From NCBI RefSeq assembly GCF_000282035.1, contig NZ_AKKA01000079.1, positions 1 through 64,000 on the forward strand: a stretch of DNA of 64,000 nucleotides, read 5' to 3'. This document shows positions 8,498 to 16,810 of the stretch, piece by piece. The position numbers and the translations under genes are program-made. Below the pieces are notes generated by a model that was not told where the DNA came from, made no database searches, and saw nothing but the letters and a program-made list of their open reading frames with translations. Source of the stretch: Rhizobium sp. CF122. GTDB lineage: Bacteria; Pseudomonadota; Alphaproteobacteria; Rhizobiales; Rhizobiaceae. The stretch's first letter is position 1. Each line of letters opens with the position of its first letter.

Positions 8498-9805
8498 TCA
8501 CAGGATGAAGCGGGACAGATCCGTGTTCTGCGCTAGGTCGCCGACGTGCTTGCGGACATAGTCGGCATCGATCGCCACGGTCGAGCCGCCGCGATCCGGA
8601 GCGTTGAAGGAGATTTCATCCAAAACACGTTCCATGACGGTCTGGAGGCGGCGTGCGCCGATGTTTTCGACCGAGGAGTTCAGGTGGACAGCGACATCGG
8701 CCAAGGCATCGATGCCGTTATCCGTGAACTCGAGGCTGAGGCCCTCGGTCTCCATCAGCGCCTTGTACTGGCGGATAAGGCTCGCCTCGGTTTCCGTCAG
8801 GATACGGCGGAAGTCTTCCTTGGTGAGCGCGCGCAGCTCGACGCGGATCGGCAGACGACCTTGCAATTCCGGCAACAGATCGGACGGCTTGGAGACATGG
8901 AATGCGCCGGAGGCGATGAAAAGGACGTGGTCCGTCTTCACTGGGCCGTACTTCGTCGACACCGTCGTACCTTCGACCAGCGGAAGAAGGTCGCGCTGCA
9001 CGCCTTCTCGCGAAACGCCAGCACCCATCCCGCCGTCGCGAGCAGCGATCTTGTCGATCTCGTCGAGGAAGACGATGCCGTCATTCTCGACCGCACGGAC
9101 CGCGTCGCGCTGGATGACTTCGTTGTCGATCAGCTTGTCGGACTCGTCACGGATCAGATCCGTATAGGACGCCTTGACCGTCGTGCGGACCTTCTTGGTG
9201 CGGCCGCCCATCGCCCTACCGAACATTTCGGAAAGGTTGAGCACGCCAATGTTGGCGCCAGGCATGCCGGGAATGTCGAAGCCACCCATACCGGTGGCGG
9301 TATCGGCGATTTCGATATCGATCTCCTTGTCGTCAAGCTCGCCGCTGCGCAACTTCTTGCGGAAGCTGTCGCGCGTCGCCGGCGAGGCCGTGGCACCGAC
9401 GAGCGCATCGAGAACGCGCTCTTCCGCACTCATATGCGCCTTGGCCTGAACTTCGCTGCGCTTCTTCTCGCGGGCGAGCCCGATGCCGACCTCGACGAGG
9501 TCGCGGATGATCTGCTCGACGTCGCGGCCGACATAGCCGACTTCGGTGAACTTAGTCGCTTCGACCTTGATGAAGGGCGCACCCGCCAGTTTGGCGAGAC
9601 GGCGGGAGATTTCCGTCTTGCCGACACCAGTCGGACCGATCATCAGGATGTTCTTGGGCATGACTTCGTCGCGCAGATCTGGATCGAGCTGATGGCGGCG
9701 CCAACGATTGCGCAACGCGATTGCCACCGCGCGCTTGGCCTCATGCTGGCCGATAATATAGCGATCGAGCTCGGAAACGATCTCGCGAGGGGAAAAAGTG
9801 GTCAT
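8498..9805 (-). CDS. hslU: ATP-dependent protease ATPase subunit HslU (ClpY)
   Basis: AAA+ unfoldase that feeds substrates to the HslV peptidase. The N-terminal FSPREIVSELDRYIIGQHEA is the standard HslU opening. Walker A is GPTGVGKTE (about residues 57-65), pore motif KFTEVGYVGRDVE, Walker B IVFLDEIDKIA, and the C-terminus ends in DLSRFIL, which inserts into HslV. The 435-residue length is normal. Its ATG overlaps the stop of the acetyltransferase gene (ATGA at 9802-9805), so translation is likely coupled in an hslV-acetyltransferase-hslU operon. Confidence 0.98.
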   Translation of the reverse strand: MTTFSPREIVSELDRYIIGQHEAKRAVAIALRNRWRRHQLDPDLRDEVMPKNILMIGPTGVGKTEISRRLAKLAGAPFIKVEATKFTEVGYVGRDVEQIIRDLVEVGIGLAREKKRSEVQAKAHMSAEERVLDALVGATASPATRDSFRKKLRSGELDDKEIDIEIADTATGMGGFDIPGMPGANIGVLNLSEMFGRAMGGRTKKVRTTVKASYTDLIRDESDKLIDNEVIQRDAVRAVENDGIVFLDEIDKIAARDGGMGAGVSREGVQRDLLPLVEGTTVSTKYGPVKTDHVLFIASGAFHVSKPSDLLPELQGRLPIRVELRALTKEDFRRILTETEASLIRQYKALMETEGLSLEFTDNGIDALADVAVHLNSSVENIGARRLQTVMERVLDEISFNAPDRGGSTVAIDADYVRKHVGDLAQNTDLSRFIL

Positions 9806-10323
9806 GTGTCCGTTACTCCGGGTGCGTCCAACGCCATGAAATGCGCCGGACCGTAAATGGAAGTTCTTGTATCGACGTAGTGGAAGCCTGCTTTTTCGTA
9901 GGCCCTGATCGCCTGACGGTTTTCGGGATCCGGATCGATCACGATGCGCCTGGCGCCGCTCGCAAAGAGCTCAGCCGCCAACTGGCGGATGATGGCCGTG
10001 CCATGACCCTTGCCCGTCAGCTCGGGAACTCCGATCGAAATATCGACGCCCAGCGTCCCCTTCGGCTGATCCTGATAGGGATGACCGTCTTCCAGATGAG
10101 GATCATAGCTTTGCAGGTAGCCTATCGGCTGCCCATCCATTTCCACGATCATCGGCCTTGTCTCGACGCTCTCCATCGCCTCTTCGATCGACGCAAGCTC
10201 TGTCTCGGGCGCGCCCCACCATTTCGCAACATGCGGCTCTGCCAGCCATTTTGCCACGAGGCCAAAATCCTCATGGCTGATGTCGCGGAAACGGTAATTC
10301 GGGGCGTGCTCAGCTTTCAGCAT
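9802..10323 (-). CDS. GNAT family N-acetyltransferase inside the hslVU operon
   Basis: 173-residue acetyltransferase of the aminoglycoside 6'-N-acetyltransferase-like (RimJ/RimL-related) group. Visible are an N-terminal YRFRDISHEDFGLVAKWLAEPHVAKWWG segment, the acetyl-CoA pyrophosphate-binding loop as LTGKGHGTAIIRQL, and a C-terminal NRQAIRAYEKAGFHYV, the typical motif B of this group. I chose ATG at 10323, which overlaps the last 14 bp of hslV; the frame is open further upstream only through hslV. Its stop overlaps the hslU start by 4 bp. Substrate unknown. Being wedged between the two protease subunits suggests co-expression, not necessarily a protease function. Confidence 0.88.
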   Translation of the reverse strand: MLKAEHAPNYRFRDISHEDFGLVAKWLAEPHVAKWWGAPETELASIEEAMESVETRPMIVEMDGQPIGYLQSYDPHLEDGHPYQDQPKGTLGVDISIGVPELTGKGHGTAIIRQLAAELFASGARRIVIDPDPENRQAIRAYEKAGFHYVDTRTSIYGPAHFMALDAPGVTDT

Positions 10324-10837
10324 CCAGGGTTTCCACCACCACACTATGGTTCGTGTAGACGCAAATATCGGCGGCAATATCGAGGGCGCGACGCGCCACC
10401 TCTTCCGCTGATTTGTCCGTGTCCATCAGGGCGCGAGCTGCAGCGAGCGCAAAATTGCCGCCCGAACCGATCGCCATGGCACCATGCTCCGGCTCAAGAA
10501 CGTCACCGTTGCCCGTGATCGCCAGCGTCACCTGCTTGTCGGCGACGAGCATCATGGCTTCGAGATTGCGGAGGTACTTGTCCGTGCGCCAATCCTTGGC
10601 GAGCTCGACGGCCGCGCGCATCAGCTGGCCCGGATATTGCTCGAGCTTCTTTTCAAGCCGCTCGAGAAGCGTGAAGGCGTCCGCGGTGGCGCCCGCGAAA
10701 CCGGCAATGACTTCGCCCTTGCCAATGCGCCGCACCTTGCGGGCATTGCCTTTCATCACGGTCTGGCCGAGGCTCACCTGGCCGTCGCCGGCCATGATGA
10801 CCTTGCCGCCCTTTCGGACTGTAATAATCGTTGTCAT
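10310..10837 (-). CDS. hslV: ATP-dependent protease peptidase subunit HslV (ClpQ)
   Basis: Threonine peptidase that forms the dodecameric core of HslUV. I chose the ATG at 10837 because it gives MTTIITVRKGGKVIMAGDGQ: removal of Met exposes the catalytic Thr2. The frame is open further upstream, but that would block the N-terminal threonine. The GSGGNFALAAARAL stretch and conserved IAADICVYTN end fit the family, and 175 residues is normal. Overlaps the acetyltransferase gene by 14 bp. It is divergent from hisB across 179 bp. Confidence 0.97.
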   Translation of the reverse strand: MTTIITVRKGGKVIMAGDGQVSLGQTVMKGNARKVRRIGKGEVIAGFAGATADAFTLLERLEKKLEQYPGQLMRAAVELAKDWRTDKYLRNLEAMMLVADKQVTLAITGNGDVLEPEHGAMAIGSGGNFALAAARALMDTDKSAEEVARRALDIAADICVYTNHSVVVETLDAES

Positions 10838-11016
10838 CAATACACCTTTGCCCGTCTGCCCGGGCTCGCTACGTCGGGCCGAACACCGGCCCTGTCGAGC
10901 CCTATGTAAGTGCGTGAATGCCGATTGCAAATGGCGTCGTTTTCTGGCTCCGCGGTTCTGGATATTTAGCGGCTTGCCTGATAAGGAACGCCCGTATTTC
11001 CCGATGGAGCAGCCAT

Positions 11017-11625
11017 ATGGCCGAGACCGCAGCAAGCCGCACGGGTACCGTGTCCCGCAAGACGAACGAGACTTCGGTTTCCGTTTCCGTCAATCTCGAC
11101 GGCACCGGAAAGTCGAAGATTTCGACTGGCGTCGGCTTCTTCGACCATATGCTCGACCAATTGTCACGACATTCGCTCATCGACATGGAGATCGAGACCG
11201 AGGGTGATCTGCATATCGACGATCATCACACGGTCGAAGACACCGGCATCGCGATCGGCCAGGCGATTGCCAAGGCACTCGGCGACCGCCGCGGTATCAC
11301 GCGCTACGCATCGATCGATCTCGCCATGGACGAGACGATGACGAAGGCAGCCGTAGACCTTTCCGGTCGTCCCTTCCTCGTCTGGAACGTCGCCTTCAGC
11401 GCGCCGAAGATCGGCACATTCGACACCGAGCTCGTTCGCGAATTCTTCCAGGCGCTTGCCCAGAACGCCGGCATCACCTTGCATATTCTCAACCATTATG
11501 GTGCCAACAACCACCATATTGCGGAGACATGCTTCAAGGCCGTTGCCCGCGCGCTGCGTACGGCGACAGAGATAGATCCGAGGCAGGCGGGCCGTGTTCC
11601 CTCGACGAAGGGCACGCTCGTCTGA
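11017..11625 (+). CDS. hisB: Imidazoleglycerol-phosphate dehydratase
   Basis: Sixth step of histidine biosynthesis: dehydrates imidazole-glycerol phosphate to imidazole-acetol phosphate. Metal-binding repeats are visible as DDHHTVEDTG and NNHHIAET, with GFFDHMLDQLSRHS near the N-terminus. At 202 residues it is the monofunctional form without the phosphatase domain of enterobacterial HisB. I chose the ATG at 11017 (MAETAASRTGTVSRKTNETS); the open frame upstream has no matching residues. First gene of a tight rightward operon running to coaA. Confidence 0.98.
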   Translation: MAETAASRTGTVSRKTNETSVSVSVNLDGTGKSKISTGVGFFDHMLDQLSRHSLIDMEIETEGDLHIDDHHTVEDTGIAIGQAIAKALGDRRGITRYASIDLAMDETMTKAAVDLSGRPFLVWNVAFSAPKIGTFDTELVREFFQALAQNAGITLHILNHYGANNHHIAETCFKAVARALRTATEIDPRQAGRVPSTKGTLV

Positions 11626-11648
11626 GCCCCCCGAGGGAGCTTGACGAT

Positions 11649-12134
11649 ATGACTTCCAGCTACCTGGTGCTGACCGCGCCCGGCGGAACGGACACCAACC
11701 ACGAGAAGACGCGCTTCATCCGCGACGGGTTCACCGTGCTCGGGTTTCTCTTCCCTTGGATATGGCTGGCCTTCCACCGGCTCTGGCTTTACGCCATTGC
11801 GGCATTTCTCCTGCAGAGCCTCGGCGGTGCTCTGGCAGACCGCGCAGACCTCTGGCCAGTCGGCGTCGCCATCACCTTCGGCACCAGTCTGCTGGTCGCG
11901 CTCGAGGGCCAGAACCTTCGTGTACGCAATCTGGTCGCGAAGGGCTGGAACGAAGCCGACCTGGTTTCGGCCGACTCGCTGCGGACCGCGGAAGAGATCT
12001 ACTTTTCGAATGTTCCGACCGACACCGGCGACAGCCGCGCGGCGCCCTCGCCGCAATGGGATCCCACATCCCATGCCCCGCGACACGGCAACGCCACCTC
12101 GCTCGGTCTCTTTGGTTTTGATGGAGGACGCTGA
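11649..12134 (+). CDS. DUF2628 domain membrane protein within the his operon
   Basis: 161-residue protein with the DUF2628 pattern: YLVLTAPGG at the start, RFIRDGFTVLGFLFPWIWLAFHRLW leading into two or three membrane segments (about residues 30-90), then a cytosolic tail after NLRVRNLVAKGWNEADLV. Function unknown. It starts 24 bp after hisB and its TGA shares one base with the hisH ATG, so it is translated as part of the histidine operon although no histidine step is missing. The same position appears conserved in Rhizobiaceae as far as I recall. Confidence 0.82.
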   Translation: MTSSYLVLTAPGGTDTNHEKTRFIRDGFTVLGFLFPWIWLAFHRLWLYAIAAFLLQSLGGALADRADLWPVGVAITFGTSLLVALEGQNLRVRNLVAKGWNEADLVSADSLRTAEEIYFSNVPTDTGDSRAAPSPQWDPTSHAPRHGNATSLGLFGFDGGR

Positions 12135-12784
12135 TGCGCGTCGCAATTATAGATTACGGTTCCGGCAATCTGCGTTCGGCGACAAAGGCCTTTGAACGAG
12201 CCGCGCGGGAAGCTGGCATCGATGCTGTGATCGATCTGACTGACAGGGCCGAGGCCGTAGCGGCCGCCGATCGCGTGGTGCTGCCGGGTGTCGGCGCCTA
12301 TGCCGACTGCCGGCGCGGGCTCGATGCCGTTTCCGGTATGTCGGAAGCACTGATCGATGCGGTCGAGAAGAAGGCCCGGCCGTTTCTTGGCATTTGTGTC
12401 GGCATGCAGCTGATGTCGTCGCGCGGTCTCGAGAAGACTGTCACTGATGGTTTCGACTGGATTCCCGGTGACGTCGTTGAAATGACGCCTGCGGACGCCA
12501 ATCTGAAGATTCCGCAAATCGGCTGGAATACGCTGGATCTGAAATCCCCTCACCCGCTGTTCGACAGCATTCCGACCGGGCCGGATGGGCTGCATGCCTA
12601 TTTTGTGCATTCGTATCATCTGGCGGCGAAGAACCCCGGCGACGTAATTGCGACGGCCGATTACGGCGGACCGATCACTGCTTTCGTCGGCCGCGACAAC
12701 CTAGCGGGAGCCCAGTTCCATCCCGAAAAGAGCCAGAAGCTCGGCCTCGCCCTGATTGCCAATTTCCTGCGCTGGAAGCCTTAG
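12134..12784 (+). CDS. hisH: Imidazole glycerol phosphate synthase, glutamine amidotransferase subunit
   Basis: Releases ammonia from glutamine and channels it to HisF. Class I amidotransferase triad: nucleophile cysteine in FLGICVGMQLM and the His-Glu pair in QFHPEKSQ near the C-terminus. IDYGSGNLRS at the N-terminus is the family signature. 216 residues, normal size. Overlaps the DUF2628 gene by one base; hisA starts 26 bp downstream. Confidence 0.98.
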   Translation: MRVAIIDYGSGNLRSATKAFERAAREAGIDAVIDLTDRAEAVAAADRVVLPGVGAYADCRRGLDAVSGMSEALIDAVEKKARPFLGICVGMQLMSSRGLEKTVTDGFDWIPGDVVEMTPADANLKIPQIGWNTLDLKSPHPLFDSIPTGPDGLHAYFVHSYHLAAKNPGDVIATADYGGPITAFVGRDNLAGAQFHPEKSQKLGLALIANFLRWKP

Positions 12785-12810
12785 GCTCGCGCACTGCAAG
12801 GACAGACAGA

Positions 12811-13560
12811 ATGATCCTATTTCCTGCAATCGACCTCAAAGACGGTCAGTGCGTTCGCCTCAAACTCGGCGATATGGACCAAGCGACCGTCTATAATCCC
12901 GACCCTGGTGCCCAGGCGAAGGCGTTTGAAGATCAGGGATTCGAGTGGCTGCATGTCGTTGATTTGAATGGCGCTTTTGCCGGTGAAAGCGTCAATGGCG
13001 CGGCAGTCGATGCGATCCTGAAGGCGACGAAGAACCCCGTCCAGCTCGGCGGTGGCATCCGCACGCTCGACCATATCGAGAACTGGCTGTCGCGTGGCCT
13101 CGCCCGCGTCATTCTCGGCACCATCGCCGTTCGCGATCCGGCACTGGTGATCGAAGCCTGCAAGAAGTTTCCCGGCCGCGTTGCCGTCGGCATCGATGCC
13201 AAGCGCGGCAAAGTTGCCGTTGAGGGTTGGGCCGAAGCATCCGAGCTCGGCGTCATCGAGCTGGCGAAGAAGTTCGAAGGTGCCGGCGTTGCCGCGATCA
13301 TTTATACCGACATCGATCGCGATGGCATCCTCGCCGGCATCAATTGGGCGTCGACGCTCGAACTTGCCGAAGCCGTATCGATCCCGGTGATCGCGTCCGG
13401 CGGCCTCGCTTCGATCGAGGACGTGAAGCGGATGCTCGAGCCCGACGCACGCAAGCTCGAAGGTGCGATCTCCGGCCGCGCGCTGTATGATGGACGTATC
13501 GATCCGAACGAGGCGCTGGCGCTGATTTCGACCGCACGCGCAAAGGAGATTGCTCAATGA
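12811..13560 (+). CDS. hisA: Phosphoribosylformimino-5-aminoimidazole carboxamide ribotide isomerase
   Basis: Amadori isomerase (ProFAR isomerase), a TIM barrel of duplicated half-barrels. The catalytic aspartate lies in FPAIDLKDGQCVRL at the N-terminus, the second in the YTDIDRDGIL segment; phosphate loops are QLGGGIRT and VIASGGL. 249 residues. The stop overlaps the hisF start (ATGA at 13557-13560), giving a coupled hisA-hisF pair as in most histidine operons. Confidence 0.98.
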   Translation: MILFPAIDLKDGQCVRLKLGDMDQATVYNPDPGAQAKAFEDQGFEWLHVVDLNGAFAGESVNGAAVDAILKATKNPVQLGGGIRTLDHIENWLSRGLARVILGTIAVRDPALVIEACKKFPGRVAVGIDAKRGKVAVEGWAEASELGVIELAKKFEGAGVAAIIYTDIDRDGILAGINWASTLELAEAVSIPVIASGGLASIEDVKRMLEPDARKLEGAISGRALYDGRIDPNEALALISTARAKEIAQ

Positions 13561-14339
13561 CCCTGAAGGCCCGTGTCATTCCGTGCCTCGACGTCAAGGA
13601 CGGCCGCGTCGTCAAGGGTGTCAACTTCGTCAATCTGGTAGATGCCGGAGATCCGGTCGAGGCCGCCAAGGCTTATGATGCTGCCGGCGCCGACGAGCTC
13701 TGCTTCCTCGACATCACCGCTTCTTCGGACAATCGCGAAACGATCTTCGACGTCGTGGCTCGTACCGCCGAGCAGTGCTTCATGCCTGTCACCGTCGGCG
13801 GCGGCGTTCGCACCATCGCTGACATTCGCAAGCTGCTGCTTTGCGGCGCGGACAAGGTTTCGATCAATTCGGCCGCCGTCAACAATCCGGATTTCGTTGC
13901 GGAAGCGGCGGATAAGTTCGGCGACCAGTGCATCGTCGTTTCGATTGATGCAAAGCGACGGACTACGCCGGCGCAAGGCGATGTCAGCGCCTGGGAGATC
14001 TATACGCATGGCGGCCGCAATGCGACCGGCACCGACGCCGTGGATTTCGCTCGGAAAATGGTCGAGCGTGGGGCCGGTGAACTGCTTGTTACCTCGATGG
14101 ACCGCGACGGAACGAAGGTCGGCTACGATCTCGAGCTGACGCGGGCCATTGCGGATTCGGTTCGGGTGCCGGTTATCGCCTCGGGCGGCGTCGGCGACCT
14201 CGACGATCTCGTGGCGGGCGTCAAGCAAGGACATGCCAACGCCGTTCTGGCCGCATCGATCTTCCACTTCGGCACCTATTCCGTCGGCGAAGCGAAGCGC
14301 TATATGTCGTCCTGCGGCATCGACATGCGTCTGGACTGA
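13557..14339 (+). CDS. hisF: Imidazole glycerol phosphate synthase, cyclase subunit
   Basis: Cyclase partner of HisH, producing imidazole-glycerol phosphate and AICAR. HisA-like TIM barrel: catalytic Asp11 in PCLDVKDGRVVKG and the second aspartate in VVSIDAKR; phosphate-binding GGGVRT and VIASGGVGDLDDL. 260 residues, normal. Overlaps hisA by 4 bp; hisE begins 15 bp after its stop. Confidence 0.98.
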   Translation: MTLKARVIPCLDVKDGRVVKGVNFVNLVDAGDPVEAAKAYDAAGADELCFLDITASSDNRETIFDVVARTAEQCFMPVTVGGGVRTIADIRKLLLCGADKVSINSAAVNNPDFVAEAADKFGDQCIVVSIDAKRRTTPAQGDVSAWEIYTHGGRNATGTDAVDFARKMVERGAGELLVTSMDRDGTKVGYDLELTRAIADSVRVPVIASGGVGDLDDLVAGVKQGHANAVLAASIFHFGTYSVGEAKRYMSSCGIDMRLD

Positions 14340-14354
14340 GTGGAAAGCGGAATC

Positions 14355-14678
14355 ATGAGTGAATTTACCCTCGCCGACCTGGAAAAGATTGTCGATGCAC
14401 GATCCAAGGCCTCGCCGGAGGAATCCTGGACGGCAAAGCTTGTTTCCGCCGGTCAGCCGAAAGCTGCCAAGAAACTCGGCGAGGAGGCAATCGAGGCCGT
14501 GATGGCGGCGATCGCCGATGACCGCGAGAACCTCACCTATGAAGCCGCCGACCTGCTCTATCACCTATTGGTCGTATTGAAGGTGGCGGGCATTCCGTTG
14601 CAAACTGTCATGGCGGAGCTTGAGCGCCGTACCGCTCAATCCGGCCTGAAGGAAAAGGCGAGCCGGCAAAGTTCATGA
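14355..14678 (+). CDS. hisE: Phosphoribosyl-ATP pyrophosphatase
   Basis: Second step of histidine biosynthesis, hydrolysing PR-ATP to PR-AMP. Short stand-alone HisE (107 aa) not fused to HisI. MazG-like metal site: KKLGEEAIEAVMAA followed by YEAADLLYHLLVVL. I chose the ATG at 14355 preceded by GGAAAGCGG; an upstream GTG at 14340 would add five residues. Its TGA overlaps the coaA ATG (ATGA at 14675-14678). Confidence 0.96.
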   Translation: MSEFTLADLEKIVDARSKASPEESWTAKLVSAGQPKAAKKLGEEAIEAVMAAIADDRENLTYEAADLLYHLLVVLKVAGIPLQTVMAELERRTAQSGLKEKASRQSS

Positions 14679-15670
14679 GTATCGCTAGACAGCTCATCGG
14701 AGCGCCCGAGACGCTCGATCATTTTCAGGCGAATGCCTATTCGCCCTACCACTTCTTTTCCTCCGAGGAATGGGCGCGCTTCCGTGCGGATACGCCGCTG
14801 ACCCTGAAAGGGGACGAGGTCAAGCGGCTGCGCTCCATGGGCGACCCGATCGACCTTGATGAAGTGCGGCGGATCTATCTGTCGCTTTCGCGCCTTCTCT
14901 CTGCCCATGTGGAATCGTCGCAGTTGCTTTTCGAGCAGCGCAACCGCTTCCTCAGTCTCTCTGACGTCGCGAAGACGCCGTTCGTGATCGGCATCGCGGG
15001 TTCGGTGGCCGTCGGCAAATCGACAACTGCCCGTATCCTGAAGGAACTGCTGACGCGCTGGCCATCCAGCCCGAAGGTGGATCTCGTGACCACCGACGGC
15101 TTCCTGCACCCGAACGCCGTGCTGCAGCGTGAAAACCTGATGCAGCGCAAGGGCTTTCCCGAGAGCTATGATACCGGCGCGATCTTGCGCTTCCTGGCCG
15201 CGATCAAGGCCGGACAGCCGAACGTCAAAGCGCCATCCTATTCGCATCTGGTCTATGACGTCCTTCCGAACGAATACAAGATCGTCGACCGGCCGGACAT
15301 CCTGATCTTCGAGGGCATCAACGTCCTGCAATCGCGCGACCTGCCGGCCGGCGGCAAGATCGTGCCCATGGTCTCCGACTTCTTCGACTTTTCCATCTAC
15401 ATCGATGCGGACGAAAGCCGGATTCACGACTGGTACGTGACGCGCTTCATGCGGCTGCGTGAAACGGCGTTTCGCGATCCCCACTCCTTCTTCCATCGCT
15501 ATGCTTCGATCAGCGAGAAGGAGGCGCTGACGATCGCCGAAGGCCTCTGGGAAAACATCAACCTGAAGAACCTGCGGGAAAACATCCTGCCGACGCGTCC
15601 GCGCGCCGACCTGATCCTGCGCAAGGGCAACAATCACCTGATCGAACAGGTGGCCCTGAGGAAACTCTAA
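14675..15670 (+). CDS. coaA: Pantothenate kinase, type I
   Basis: Commits pantothenate to coenzyme A synthesis by ATP-dependent phosphorylation. P-loop GSVAVGKSTTAR about one third of the way in, preceded by PFVIGIAGS; YDTGAILRFLAAIKAG and FEGINVLQ are type I (CoaA) signatures. 331 residues. Last gene of the hisB-coaA transcription unit, coupled to hisE by a 4-bp overlap. It converges on alkB with a further 4-bp overlap and no terminator space. Confidence 0.98.
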   Translation: MSIARQLIGAPETLDHFQANAYSPYHFFSSEEWARFRADTPLTLKGDEVKRLRSMGDPIDLDEVRRIYLSLSRLLSAHVESSQLLFEQRNRFLSLSDVAKTPFVIGIAGSVAVGKSTTARILKELLTRWPSSPKVDLVTTDGFLHPNAVLQRENLMQRKGFPESYDTGAILRFLAAIKAGQPNVKAPSYSHLVYDVLPNEYKIVDRPDILIFEGINVLQSRDLPAGGKIVPMVSDFFDFSIYIDADESRIHDWYVTRFMRLRETAFRDPHSFFHRYASISEKEALTIAEGLWENINLKNLRENILPTRPRADLILRKGNNHLIEQVALRKL

Positions 15671-16278
15671 GGCGTTACCCGGCGAAGTGTGAGATTAATC
15701 CGGCCACCGTTTTTCAGCAGCGTCGATGTCGATGGATAGACCTTGTCGACGCCGTGGAAACAAAGGCGCCCTTCCGCGCCCAAGACCACGACATCGCCGC
15801 TTGAAAGTTTGAAGGAAAGCGTACGGTCGTTGCGCGCTAGACCACCGACGCGAAAGAGGCAGCTGTTACCGAGCGATATCGACACCACCGGTGCTGCGAG
15901 ATCCTGTTCGTCCTTGTCCTGATGCAGGCCCATGCGCGCCTCGTCGGAATAGAAGTTGATGAGGCAGGCCTGCAGAGGCTTGTCGCAACCGGAGACGTCG
16001 TTCCAGATTTCCAGCAACTCCGTGGGCATATCCGGCCAGGGCTTGCCCGTAACGGGATGAGTTGACTGGTAGCGATAGCCGCGCTCCTTGTCCGTGACCC
16101 AGCCGAGCGGCCCACAATTCGTCATACGCACCGACATCGGCTTGCCGGTGCCGGGCATGACGGGCACGAAAAGCGGTGCGTCCGCCACGATCGACCGGAT
16201 GATATCGACCAATGCCTGCTGCCGCGGTCGGTCCAGGCAGTCCGGAAGGTGACTGACGCCGTTCGGCAGCTTCAGCAT
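15667..16278 (-). CDS. alkB: Alpha-ketoglutarate-dependent dioxygenase AlkB
   Basis: Fe(II)/2-oxoglutarate dioxygenase that directly reverses N-alkyl damage in DNA and RNA. Iron ligands are HQD in GLHQDKDEQD and the histidine of CFHGVDKV; the 2-oxoglutarate arginines are in GGRINLTLRRV. The FYSDEARMGLHQDKDE segment is the standard AlkB signature (NxYxxxxxxxxHxD-like). I chose the ATG at 16278, 203 residues; the frame is open eight codons upstream through the end of arfB. It lies 1 bp after the arfB stop, so the two are probably co-transcribed. Confidence 0.95.
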   Translation of the reverse strand: MLKLPNGVSHLPDCLDRPRQQALVDIIRSIVADAPLFVPVMPGTGKPMSVRMTNCGPLGWVTDKERGYRYQSTHPVTGKPWPDMPTELLEIWNDVSGCDKPLQACLINFYSDEARMGLHQDKDEQDLAAPVVSISLGNSCLFRVGGLARNDRTLSFKLSSGDVVVLGAEGRLCFHGVDKVYPSTSTLLKNGGRINLTLRRVTP

Positions 16279-16279
16279 A

Positions 16280-16714
16280 TCAATCTCCGAGCGGGCGCCC
16301 ACGCATCTTCTTCACCTCGGCGCGGCCCGACTTCTCCTTCAGCCGGCGTTCGATCGATCCTTTTGTCGGCTTGGTTTTCTTACGGGGCGGCGGCGGCGGT
16401 TTTGCCGCCTCGAGAATCAGCTCCTTCAGCCGCTCACGCGCGTCTTCGCGGTTGCGATCCTGGCTGCGGAAGCGGCTTGCCTCGATCATCAGCACACCTT
16501 CTTTCGACAGGCGCTTGCCAGCAAGCTTCACGGCATTCACCTTCACGCGCTCATTCAGGGAGGGTGAGTTGGGAATGTTGAAGAACAGCTGGACTGATGT
16601 CGAGACCTTGTTGACGTTCTGTCCGCCGGGGCCACCCGCCAGGACGAACTGCTCCGTCAACTCCCATCCGGCGATGGTGATTCGATCGTTGATGTAAAGC
16701 GGGTCGCTGGCCAT
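16280..16714 (-). CDS. arfB: Alternative ribosome-rescue factor ArfB (GGQ peptidyl-tRNA hydrolase)
   Basis: Releases nascent chains from non-stop ribosomes. The catalytic GGQ is in GGPGGQNVNKVST, and the C-terminal tail (PPPPPRKKTKPTKGSIERRLKEK) is basic and flexible, as needed to enter the empty mRNA channel. At 144 residues it lacks the other release-factor domains, distinguishing it from prfA/prfB. Located just upstream of alkB on the same strand. Confidence 0.96.
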   Translation of the reverse strand: MASDPLYINDRITIAGWELTEQFVLAGGPGGQNVNKVSTSVQLFFNIPNSPSLNERVKVNAVKLAGKRLSKEGVLMIEASRFRSQDRNREDARERLKELILEAAKPPPPPRKKTKPTKGSIERRLKEKSGRAEVKKMRGRPLGD

Positions 16715-16754
16715 GCGATTTCTATCTCACATCGGCCGGCGCTTGGGAACAGAC

Positions 16755-16782
16755 AAAGAAACCCGGCGAACGCCGCCGGGTT
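16755..16782 (-). terminator. Intrinsic terminator of pckA
   Basis: Stem AACCCGGCG (16760-16768) with CGCCGGGTT (16774-16782). Read on the minus strand it follows the pckA stop and is followed by TTTCTTT. The last bases of the stem overlap a parS-like site. Confidence 0.8.
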
Positions 16783-16794
16783 TCACGTGAATCA
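16779..16794 (-). promoter_or_regulatory. parS-like ParB-binding site near the pckA terminator
   Basis: Minus-strand sequence TGATTCACGTGAAACC, 14 of 16 positions matching the bacterial parS consensus TGTTTCACGTGAAACA. It keeps the central palindromic TTCACGTGAA intact. It sits in the arfB-pckA gap and shares GATGATTCACGTGAAAC with the site at the maf-aroE junction. Confidence 0.6.
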
Positions 16795-16810
16795 TCAATG
16801 TTTTGGCGCG

